Virus record (IMG/VR): IMGVR_UViG_3300032053_000002
Coordinates: 44,752 to 108,751 of that record
DNA: 64,000 nucleotides
Reading direction: 5' to 3' (one strand)
From: a virus
Shown here: piece after piece, positions 38,418 to 44,909 of the stretch
Layout of the letters: each line of letters opens with the position of its first letter
How positions within the stretch are numbered: position 1 is the first letter of the stretch
Position numbers and translations under genes: made by a program
The notes under the pieces: generated by a model
What the model was told of the DNA's origin: nothing
The model's input: the letters and a program-made list of their open reading frames with translations, nothing else
Database searches by the model: none

Positions 38418-38488
38418 TAAAAACAACCCCGTAGCCTCACACTTCCTACTTCCAAGAGCCACGCTCCCTACACACCAAAGTTGTTTTC
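38418..38488 (-). ncRNA. Structured leader RNA of tRNA segment
   Basis: Just downstream of the promoter at 38511-38539. AAAACAAC/GTTGTTTT (8 bp) closes about 55 nt of purine-rich sequence (GGAAGTAGGAAGTGTGAGG), followed by T-rich sequence. It could be a leader processed off the tRNAs or an attenuator. Confidence 0.5.
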
Positions 38489-38510
38489 CTTATGTCAAAG
38501 AACTCCCTAT

Positions 38511-38539
38511 AATATACAAAAGTAATCTCTACTTGTCAA
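38511..38539 (-). promoter_or_regulatory. Sigma70-like promoter (class A) within the tRNA array
   Basis: TTGACA (38534-38539), 17-nt spacer, TATATT (38511-38516). Upstream of tRNA-Glu and the array that follows. Confidence 0.85.
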
Positions 38540-38577
38540 CTGTTTTTTTCATCTTGACATCACAATTTGTGATTTCG

Positions 38578-38650
38578 AGCTGGAGAACGGGATTGAACCG
38601 TCGGCTTCCTGCTTACCAAGCAGGTACTCTACCATCTGAGTTACTCCAGC
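38578..38650 (-). tRNA. tRNA-Thr (anticodon GGT)
   Basis: Acceptor GCTGGAG/CTCCAGC, anticodon arm CCTGC-TTGGTAA-GCAGG, T-arm GACGG-TTCAATC-CCGTT, T73. Confidence 0.95.
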
Positions 38651-38658
38651 AAATTCAG

Positions 38659-38730
38659 TCTGGGCGACTGGGTTCGAACCAGCGCGTTCCCGGTTCCAAG
38701 CCGGGGTTCTTCCATCTGAACTACGCCCAG
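38659..38730 (-). tRNA. tRNA-Pro (anticodon TGG), second gene
   Basis: Acceptor CTGGGCG/CGCCCAG, anticodon arm CCCGG-CTTGGAA-CCGGG, T-arm GCTGG-TTCGAAC-CCAGT, A73. Confidence 0.95.
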
Positions 38731-38735
38731 TTATA

Positions 38736-38819
38736 AATGAGCAAATGTTTGACAACGACTTTTATTCGGTTGTAGCCGAATTCTCTTTTGTAGGGATAAC
38801 CGTTATCGTTCGGCTCATT
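38736..38819 (-). ncRNA. Y-RNA-like RNA with extra hairpin
   Basis: 84 nt: end helix AATGAGC/GCTCATT (7 bp), CCGA, inner helix GATAAC/GTTGTC, then GGTTATC and an ATTCGG/CCGAAT hairpin; the 3' strand has CATTTG in place of ACTTG. CCGA-N8-GGTTATC is conserved with the other copies. Confidence 0.72.
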
Positions 38820-38821
38820 TG

Positions 38822-38903
38822 AGCTGGTGGAGGGATTCGAACCCCCGTGGGAAAGTCCTGCGGTTTACAAAACCGCTGCAATCGGCCTCTATGCGACACC
38901 AGC
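38822..38903 (-). tRNA. tRNA-Thr (anticodon TGT), long variable arm
   Basis: Acceptor GCTGGTG/CACCAGC, anticodon arm GCGGT-TTTGTAA-ACCGC, variable region about 14 nt (unusual for threonine), T-loop TTCGAAT, T73. Confidence 0.92.
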
Positions 38904-38911
38904 ATTTTTTG

Positions 38912-38986
38912 TAGAGTCGACGGGACTTGAACCCGTTATTTTCGCCTTGAGAGGGCGATGTCCTGAACCTATTAGACGACGACTCC
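38912..38986 (-). tRNA. tRNA-Glu (anticodon CTC)
   Basis: Acceptor GGAGTCG/CGACTCT, anticodon arm TCGCC-CTCTCAA-GGCGA, T-arm ACGGG-TTCAAGT-CCCGT, A73. Confidence 0.95.
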
Positions 38987-38994
38987 ATTTTTTG

Positions 38995-39079
38995 TACTGG
39001 TGAAAGGATTTGAACCTTCACGGATATTTCACCACTGCGTTCTAAGCGCAGCGCGACTACCAGGTTTCGCCACACCAGC
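38995..39079 (-). tRNA. tRNA-Leu (anticodon TAG)
   Basis: Acceptor GCTGGTG/CACCAGT, anticodon arm CTGCG-CTTAGAA-CGCAG, long class II variable arm, T-loop TTCAAAT, A73. It reads CUA; it is not a suppressor. Confidence 0.95.
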
Positions 39080-39087
39080 ATATTTTG

Positions 39088-39162
39088 TGGCGAGTTTCGG
39101 ATTTGAACCGAAAAACTTGTGATTTTAAGTCACAAAGGTATGCCAATTCCCTTCAACTCGCC
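39088..39162 (-). tRNA. tRNA, anticodon TAA (Leu) on a short-variable-loop scaffold
   Basis: Acceptor GGCGAGT/ACTCGCC, anticodon arm TGTGA-CTTAAAA-TCACA, T-arm TTCGG-TTCAAAT-CCGAA, A73. Leucine anticodon but a 5-nt variable loop. Its 5' end overlaps the HNH gene's stop. Confidence 0.88.
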
Positions 39163-39842
39163 ATCTCACTTAATAATTTTCTAGCTCTTTGGTAATTTCC
39201 ACCATACGGAGCAATACCCAACCTTTTCAATGCCTGTCTTATACAATCAGTTTCCTTTAATGCGATCCTAAATTCAGCATCACTTACAATTCCGGTTCGC
39301 GAATTACCTTTAATATTTCTCCCACGATAGTTTTTTGTAAAACTATGGCAATTTGGGCAAACCATTCTTAAATTTTCTCTTTTATTATTCTGCCGGTTTC
39401 CATCAACATGATCCAATTCTAATTTTATATAATTTCCTTGCCATTCCGTTGTTTTACAAATTACACACGAATTTTTTTGTTCTTCTAATATTCTTATTCT
39501 TTTTCTATTTTTTCCCAATTTGTTAAACGAAATTAAAAACACGTCTTGTATCATTTCTTCTTTAGATTTTTTTCTATAATATCTTCTTCCATCTTTAACA
39601 ACATATTTCGATTTTATGCGATCTTCATCGGAAAAGATATGCCTTCTCGAATCATATCCTTTTTTAAATCCTCTATTGTGCCACGCGGGTCGACCCAACA
39701 AAGATTTTCGTACTTTTTCATTTATCTCCTGTCGTTTTTCTTTTGTCGAAAAAGACCGAGCACATTTCTTTGAACAAAATTCTCCGGATGAATACTTGCT
39801 ATAAACCATCGCGTCATTTGTATTGCAATTTTTACATTTCAT
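39153..39842 (-). CDS. HNH homing endonuclease
   Basis: A 229-residue protein from ATG 39842. Residues 1-45 (Cys cluster CKNCN...FCSKKCARSFSTKEKRQEINEKV) nearly repeat those of the endonuclease at 6843. The middle carries an HNH nuclease: NSCVICKTT, LELDHVDGNRQNNKRENLRMVCPNCHS. The C-terminus (SDAEFRIALKETDCIRQALKRLGIAPYGGNY) is a DNA-binding HTH-like module. The stop lies inside tRNA-Leu, the likely homing neighbourhood. Confidence 0.9.
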   Translation of the reverse strand: MKCKNCNTNDAMVYSKYSSGEFCSKKCARSFSTKEKRQEINEKVRKSLLGRPAWHNRGFKKGYDSRRHIFSDEDRIKSKYVVKDGRRYYRKKSKEEMIQDVFLISFNKLGKNRKRIRILEEQKNSCVICKTTEWQGNYIKLELDHVDGNRQNNKRENLRMVCPNCHSFTKNYRGRNIKGNSRTGIVSDAEFRIALKETDCIRQALKRLGIAPYGGNYQRARKLLSEMAS

Positions 39843-39941
39843 AATTCGAACCCTCACATTATTTAATCAACCCTATATATAAATAGTGAAGATTCAAATT
39901 TTTTATTATCACACTTATTTGCGTACCGCGCCAAAACCACA

Positions 39942-40199
39942 TTAAAAAACGTTCACGTTATTCTTCCTTAAAAAGTATTCAATCTCGGCTTTCAACCCCG
40001 GTTCGTCGTCAACAAAAAACCCCGCGAGTTCTTCCAGAAAAACAACCTGGTCTTTCAGTGACTCCGCTAACAACGTTACCAAACGTTCGGCCGGGTCTAA
40101 CCGTCGACGCCTTCCGTCTTTCAGTTTACGATGATACGACTTTTTTGCCTGATTAAAAACGGCCTGTATAAACATGGCCCGTTTGTCAACCGTTTCCAT
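39942..40199 (-). CDS. Hypothetical protein
   Basis: 85 residues, helical, Arg-rich centre (KDGRRRRLDPAERL). Its DNA is visibly more GC-rich than its neighbours, which may mark recent gain. Own promoter at 40227-40255. Confidence 0.65.
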   Translation of the reverse strand: METVDKRAMFIQAVFNQAKKSYHRKLKDGRRRRLDPAERLVTLLAESLKDQVVFLEELAGFFVDDEPGLKAEIEYFLRKNNVNVF

Positions 40200-40226
40200 A
40201 TATATCTCCTTTTTTAAGTATACTCA

Positions 40227-40255
40227 AATATAACACAATAGAGCACCACTGTCAA
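40227..40255 (-). promoter_or_regulatory. Sigma70-like promoter (class A)
   Basis: TTGACA (40250-40255), 17-nt spacer, TATATT (40227-40232). Confidence 0.85.
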
Positions 40256-40275
40256 CTGTTTTTTTTAAATAAACT

Positions 40276-40308
40276 AAAAACCCCGCAGTTGCTATGCACC
40301 CGCGGGGT
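40276..40308 (-). terminator. Rho-independent terminator
   Basis: An ACCCCGC/GCGGGGT hairpin followed by TTTT on the minus strand, after the 60-aa membrane-protein gene. Confidence 0.85.
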
Positions 40309-40327
40309 CAATTCTAATCTATTCCTT

Positions 40328-40510
40328 TTACTTTCGCTTAAATCTTCGTACTAACCCGATAGCGATAAGGATTAGAGAACCAACCCCGAGAAAAATCGCG
40401 GGTTTAATCGGTTCTTGCCAATAAAAGGCTAATCCGAGTGTCAGTGCAAATAACAACACTACGAACCATCTCATATTTCTCGTTAAAAAATCGTCCAATT
40501 TATTTATCAT
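40328..40510 (-). CDS. Small membrane protein
   Basis: 60 residues, two hydrophobic helices (about 14-30 and 36-53) and a basic end (RRFKRK). Last gene before the terminator. Confidence 0.65.
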   Translation of the reverse strand: MINKLDDFLTRNMRWFVVLLFALTLGLAFYWQEPIKPAIFLGVGSLILIAIGLVRRFKRK

Positions 40511-40517
40511 ATTTCAT

Positions 40518-40751
40518 TTACCCACAACAAGATGTTTTTGCTTCGTATTCAGATGCTAATTTATCCATCTTATCCATTTTAAATTTAACTTTTAATATTT
40601 GATGAACTGGATAATATTCCATTTCACCATTGACTACATTTCGCCAACCAGTAGTTATAATTCTATGAGCGTGTTCTCTCGCCTTCGCAACATCAACAAC
40701 ATCATAATGAAATACTCGCCCATCTTCCATATAAACATATATTGTTACCAT
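40518..40751 (-). CDS. Small conserved-looking phage protein
   Basis: 77 residues from ATG 40751 (AAGGAGAA upstream): VTIYVYMEDGRVFHYDV, YYPVHQILKVKF, CCG end. Strand-rich; unknown function. Confidence 0.65.
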   Translation of the reverse strand: MVTIYVYMEDGRVFHYDVVDVAKAREHAHRIITTGWRNVVNGEMEYYPVHQILKVKFKMDKMDKLASEYEAKTSCCG

Positions 40752-40796
40752 TTTCAATTCTCCTTATAAATATAAACAAATTATTTTTATATATAT

Positions 40797-40825
40797 ATTT
40801 TACTATACTAATTAAAAAAAGTTCC
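40797..40825 (-). promoter_or_regulatory. Class B promoter
   Basis: GGAACTT (40819-40825), 16-nt spacer, TAAAAT (40797-40802). Confidence 0.6.
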
Positions 40826-40834
40826 AAAAATTAT

Positions 40835-41101
40835 TCAAATTTTTTCCGTCCAACGTTTAATTCTATCAGGATCGTTCTTTGGTTGCTCTTCTTCAAAGTC
40901 CATCCAATGTCTGATTTTACTAAAATCGTCTTTAGTCCACTCTTCAGTATCAGGATAGCAACAGAATATATGCATATATTCTTTTCCACCGTGTAATCCC
41001 GGATGTATATTTGAAATTTGTTCCTTTTCTTCTTTGGAAAAAATTATCATTACCGGTTCTTCCTTTCCATCGTAAATTTTGTCGCCAACTTTTACTTTCA
41101 T
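40835..41101 (-). CDS. Hypothetical protein
   Basis: 88 residues (KVKVGDKIYDGKEEPVMIIFSKEEKEQISN...) resembling phage hypotheticals; an acidic C-terminal half. Unknown. Confidence 0.65.
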   Translation of the reverse strand: MKVKVGDKIYDGKEEPVMIIFSKEEKEQISNIHPGLHGGKEYMHIFCCYPDTEEWTKDDFSKIRHWMDFEEEQPKNDPDRIKRWTEKI

Positions 41102-41104
41102 AAT

Positions 41105-41275
41105 TTAACCTTTATTCTCTTCATCAATTTCATAACATAACCTAAAAACAACCACGTTCTTGCGGCAATCATAAAAATACTCATAATTTTTTACCGGTTT
41201 TGCATAATCTTTAATAAACCATTTAATTATAGTATCCATCGGTATTTCCTGATATTCTATTCGTCGTCTTTCCAT
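41105..41275 (-). CDS. Small protein
   Basis: 56 residues from ATG 41275 (MERRRIEYQEIPMDTIIKWF...). It starts 2 nt after the upstream stop. Unknown. Confidence 0.55.
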   Translation of the reverse strand: MERRRIEYQEIPMDTIIKWFIKDYAKPVKNYEYFYDCRKNVVVFRLCYEIDEENKG

Positions 41276-41276
41276 T

Positions 41277-41462
41277 TTATTTTGCCAACTCAACTAACTT
41301 ATCCCAATCGCCCGTAAAAAACTCTTTTACTCTTTCATATTTTACTTCGTCGGTTTCTTTATACTCACTAACTGCGCAATCATTTTTATTAACGAATTCC
41401 ACAAGTTCTTTAAGTTTATCATCTGGAACGTACATTATTAGCCGATAATATTTTTTACTCAT
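41277..41462 (-). CDS. Small protein
   Basis: 61 residues, alpha/beta (KYYRLIMYVPDDKLKELVEFV). AAGGAGAA lies before ATG 41462. Unknown. Confidence 0.6.
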   Translation of the reverse strand: MSKKYYRLIMYVPDDKLKELVEFVNKNDCAVSEYKETDEVKYERVKEFFTGDWDKLVELAK

Positions 41463-41475
41463 TTTGTTTCTCCTT

Positions 41476-42186
41476 TTAATATTTTCTAAATGTATTACAT
41501 CTTCTACATATACTATGCGTTCTTTTACCAGAAGTAAGATCTTTATACGTCTGATTCATCTCGTCACTGTTTAATATTTCCATGAAAGATTGTTTATTTA
41601 AGTCGCCAAAAACGACTTCGTATTTATATTCATAACAACATAATCCGACTTCACCTTTGCAATTTATTATTACTTCAGTATATGGCGAATAACACGGTAA
41701 AGTGCAAGGCCATTTTTCCCCATTAACTATTGCTATTCGGTCATCCAACTTTATTCTTTGTACGACATATCCTGAATCTGCATGCAAACCGATTAATCTA
41801 TTATGTTCTTCCGAATCAAGATACGAAGACACTTCAATTCGGTTAACATTGAACAATCCTTTTAATTCGTCTAAAATAACCTGATTCAAATAATATCCAT
41901 TAGTTATTATAAGTATTTCATTTTTACTTCCTAATACCTTTCTCACATAATCTAAAATATAATATAGTCGCGGGTCGATAAGTGGCTCATTATAAACATT
42001 CAAAATTATACCACCACTATAATAGTAACTTCCCAACTCGTCCAAAACCTTTTTTATAATTTTCAGTGATAAAATTGTTTTGTCTTTCATCTTATAATTC
42101 GCAGGGCACTTTGGATGTATCGCCGCATAATTACATATATCAGACAACTCAAACGCTACATACTTTATTCTTTCCAACTCATTCAT
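41476..42186 (-). CDS. Radical SAM/SPASM-like protein with atypical cluster motif
   Basis: A 236-residue protein. The start (YVAFELSDICNYAAIHPKCP) resembles the FeS site of radical SAM enzymes but the first two Cys are spaced unlike CxxxCxxC. A TIM-barrel-like core follows (IILNVYNEPLIDPRL, LIITNGYYL). The C-terminus has a SPASM-like Cys set (GEVGLCCYEY, SICRRCN). It precedes the glycosylation genes in order; a sugar or peptide modification role is inferred. Confidence 0.72.
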   Translation of the reverse strand: MNELERIKYVAFELSDICNYAAIHPKCPANYKMKDKTILSLKIIKKVLDELGSYYYSGGIILNVYNEPLIDPRLYYILDYVRKVLGSKNEILIITNGYYLNQVILDELKGLFNVNRIEVSSYLDSEEHNRLIGLHADSGYVVQRIKLDDRIAIVNGEKWPCTLPCYSPYTEVIINCKGEVGLCCYEYKYEVVFGDLNKQSFMEILNSDEMNQTYKDLTSGKRTHSICRRCNTFRKY

Positions 42187-42193
42187 TTCTGGC

Positions 42194-43903
42194 TCACAGT
42201 TTTTTTTCTTCGTCTAAAATTTCATTTATTTTTTCTATCGCCATTTCAGAAGTAATAGTCTTACTACACTCAAATTGTCGCGAAGTTCCTTTCAATCTGG
42301 GGCACCAATTCCAATCACCTTTATCAAATTCCAATTCGGGATCAACAAAACATCCGTTACAAACGTGCAGATTATGCACATAATAATTATTTCCTGTAAA
42401 CTCATACCACGGTTGAGAAAATCCAGAAATCATAACTACTTTTTTGCCTAACGCCCACGCCAGCCATGCGAGACCCGAAGGTAATCCTATAAAAAATTCG
42501 CTGGCCATTATGATTCCGGCGATAACCAATATGGAATCATTTTTTATAACTTTTATTCCATCTACATCACAACCTTCTTTCGCAACAGATATCATTTTCA
42601 GATTCTTTCTTTGCAAATATGCCGCAACATCTTTCCACCCATCTAAATTATTCCAGTATTTCGCTTGCGCGGTTGAGTGTTTGGACATTGAAACAAATTT
42701 TTCCTTGGCGACATACTTACTAAAAGATATTCTCGGTCGTATTTCATAAAAAGGAATTCCCAACATATCACTGGCAACTTGTTGTAAAGGAATTATTCTG
42801 TAATCTTTTTTATTCTTATCATAATTTCCTATAAATATTCCAATCGTATACATCGCGTATAATCCATCCACTGCCGCACCCGGTGTCACAAATTCTATTT
42901 CGGGATAATTCTTCTGGAACAACGCATTCCAAAAAGTTGAACATATCATTTTACACCCGTGTTTTCTACGAAATTCTTCTATGTATGGAAACCATGCTAA
43001 ATTATCTCCGAGAGATTTACTGTCTATATGAACATACACCCTTTTATTTTTTGCGTTATAGTGATGAACATGAAATAATGCACCATCTCTATAAATATTT
43101 ACTGTATAGTTAGTAAACCATCTTCTGTTTGCTCTAACCCAATGATTAACAGACGTTTCACAACTAAATACCGAATTTCCGTTATCTTCATCCCAAAATT
43201 CTATTTTATATTTATGATTATTTTTTTCGCCTAATATTTCAACGAACGGTTGCTCGACAAAATGAACATTTATCGTTTCTTTACTTGCCTTCCACATCCA
43301 TGTATATTTATCAATTACTATTTGACTTCCGAGCAATTCATTAACGGCGTTAGTTACGCCATCAAACACATTATAATCATCCCCGGCCATAATTCCATCA
43401 GGTTTTAATTTTGGAAGCCACGCCATAATATCCTGTTTAACACTTTCATATAAATGGTCGCCATCAATAAAAATAAAATCCAAACTACCGTCTTCATATT
43501 TATTTGATACTTCAACAGAATCGCCTATAATTGGATTTACCGCATTCAATAAATTATATTTGGTCATGTTCTCAATAAATTTATTATAAACGTTCCCTCC
43601 ATACTCTTTAGCTATATTCAGATGAATTTGTTCACTCGGCGAGCCCTTAAAGGTATCTATCGTATCAAACTTTATATTTTTTTTACTATTTTTAATTTCT
43701 ATCGCCATGAAAGAAGTCGAGCGACCCATCCACGCGCCTATCTCAACAAAGTGAGAATCATTTTTAGCGTTTCTAACAATATCAGCAAACAATCTCTGAT
43801 CCGACTCACAAAACCACCCATCTATGTTCTCAAAGACGTGAGGCAACTTCGAGGCGACGTTCCTTCTCACCGATTCGTAATTTCTTATCAGTACATCTTT
43901 CAT
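42194..43903 (-). CDS. Methyltransferase / autotransporter-type heptosyltransferase fusion
   Basis: 569 residues. Part 1 (about 1-205): class I methyltransferase (HFVEIGAWMGRSTSFMA, DFIFIDGDHLYESVKQD). Part 2 (about 215-569): strands, then DNLAWFPYIEEFRRKHGC and a GT-B end (EFFIGLPSGLAWLAWALGKKVVMISGF) with CNGC...CPR...C, which matches the bacterial autotransporter heptosyltransferase family and its iron-binding Cys set. These enzymes glycosylate surface proteins; a phage may modify its own or host surface. Confidence 0.83.
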   Translation of the reverse strand: MKDVLIRNYESVRRNVASKLPHVFENIDGWFCESDQRLFADIVRNAKNDSHFVEIGAWMGRSTSFMAIEIKNSKKNIKFDTIDTFKGSPSEQIHLNIAKEYGGNVYNKFIENMTKYNLLNAVNPIIGDSVEVSNKYEDGSLDFIFIDGDHLYESVKQDIMAWLPKLKPDGIMAGDDYNVFDGVTNAVNELLGSQIVIDKYTWMWKASKETINVHFVEQPFVEILGEKNNHKYKIEFWDEDNGNSVFSCETSVNHWVRANRRWFTNYTVNIYRDGALFHVHHYNAKNKRVYVHIDSKSLGDNLAWFPYIEEFRRKHGCKMICSTFWNALFQKNYPEIEFVTPGAAVDGLYAMYTIGIFIGNYDKNKKDYRIIPLQQVASDMLGIPFYEIRPRISFSKYVAKEKFVSMSKHSTAQAKYWNNLDGWKDVAAYLQRKNLKMISVAKEGCDVDGIKVIKNDSILVIAGIIMASEFFIGLPSGLAWLAWALGKKVVMISGFSQPWYEFTGNNYYVHNLHVCNGCFVDPELEFDKGDWNWCPRLKGTSRQFECSKTITSEMAIEKINEILDEEKKL

Positions 43904-43909
43904 ATAAAC

Positions 43910-44200
43910 TTATTCTATTACCTCAGTATATCCTAACACTTCGCGAGCTCGTTTACCGGGTTTTCTTCCTAATGCTATTGTTTCAGAAAAATCACGTATA
44001 AAGTCGCCGCATGGTGGATCCGGAAAAAATCCAATAGCAAAATATGTTTCGGGATCGGCGTAAAATAAAAGCGTCTCTATCAGCCGCTCATTTTCTTTTA
44101 TAATCTCTTCTTGTTGCGCCATAGTTAATCTAATATCTCCCAACCCCAAATGATGTTTATCGTCAAATCTTAATTTTTCAAAATATTCAGATATATTCAT
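43910..44200 (-). CDS. Hypothetical phage protein
   Basis: 96 residues with DPETYFAIGFFPDPPCGDF, a string I associate with phage hypotheticals. The ATG overlaps the preceding TGA (TGATG). Confidence 0.65.
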   Translation of the reverse strand: MNISEYFEKLRFDDKHHLGLGDIRLTMAQQEEIIKENERLIETLLFYADPETYFAIGFFPDPPCGDFIRDFSETIALGRKPGKRAREVLGYTEVIE

Positions 44201-44532
44201 CACTTCTCCTTTAAGGCTTGTTTAATTAAATCTCTTAATCCATTAATGGGCATCCCACCTGAATATTCATAACCAAATTTATCTAACATAGATTCAATTT
44301 TATCTGAAGATGCTTTTAATATTTCTTTTAGAAACTCGTTCTCCGCTTCCAGTTTATCTTTCATATCTAAATATTTATCCGCTTGTTCTCGTTGCATTTG
44401 AATTAATTCAAGTTTTTCCGCTTTCAGTTTGGCAATGACCGGATCAACGTCTGCAACTTTATACATACTGCCAGTTTGCCCGGGCAATAAATTATATGGT
44501 TCGGGTGCTAAACAATATCTCTGTATCTTCAT
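44200..44532 (-). CDS. Coiled-coil protein
   Basis: 110 residues: short N-terminus, then a long coiled coil (VDPVIAKLKAEKLELIQMQREQ...). GGAGG just upstream of ATG 44532. Unknown. Confidence 0.65.
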   Translation of the reverse strand: MKIQRYCLAPEPYNLLPGQTGSMYKVADVDPVIAKLKAEKLELIQMQREQADKYLDMKDKLEAENEFLKEILKASSDKIESMLDKFGYEYSGGMPINGLRDLIKQALKEK

Positions 44533-44543
44533 CACTCCTCCAA

Positions 44544-44657
44544 TTAAATATGTAAATCTTGAGTATCGTCATTATCATTTTTAGCGGATTCAGATACTAA
44601 CAATACACAACAAATTAAAAATACTATAACCATTATTTGTATGGCAAAACTTTCCAT
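44544..44657 (-). CDS. Tiny membrane protein
   Basis: 37 residues, one hydrophobic helix (IMVIVFLICCVLLV) and an acidic tail; GGGAGAAAG before ATG 44657. Confidence 0.6.
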   Translation of the reverse strand: MESFAIQIMVIVFLICCVLLVSESAKNDNDDTQDLHI

Positions 44658-44705
44658 ATCACTTTCTCCCATATTTAAGCATAGACACTCCGTCTATGTT
44701 AATGT

Positions 44706-44909
44706 CTATCTTATTTCTTTAGTATCAATTTTAGCGTGTATTGTCGCCATACCTAATTCGCCAAGTTTTTCGCAAATACAAGTTGGGCATAGTAGCCCGG
44801 CTTCTTTGTGTTTGGACGGCGTAATACGACGCCACAATTTATCTTGAATCATCAGATCTATGATATATTTTTTTCCGCATCTTTGACAGATGCAACCATT
44901 ATCATCCAT
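44706..44909 (-). CDS. Zinc-finger protein
   Basis: 67 residues with CICQRCG and CPTCIC sets. Start ATG 44909 overlaps the stop of the glycosyltransferase gene (TAATG), suggesting coupling. Confidence 0.65.
   Translation of the reverse strand: MDDNGCICQRCGKKYIIDLMIQDKLWRRITPSKHKEAGLLCPTCICEKLGELGMATIHAKIDTKEIR

Noticed and set aside
42444-42749. Plus-strand 101-codon frame
   Set aside because: Lies fully antisense to the heptosyltransferase domain, which has clear motifs; no independent signals.
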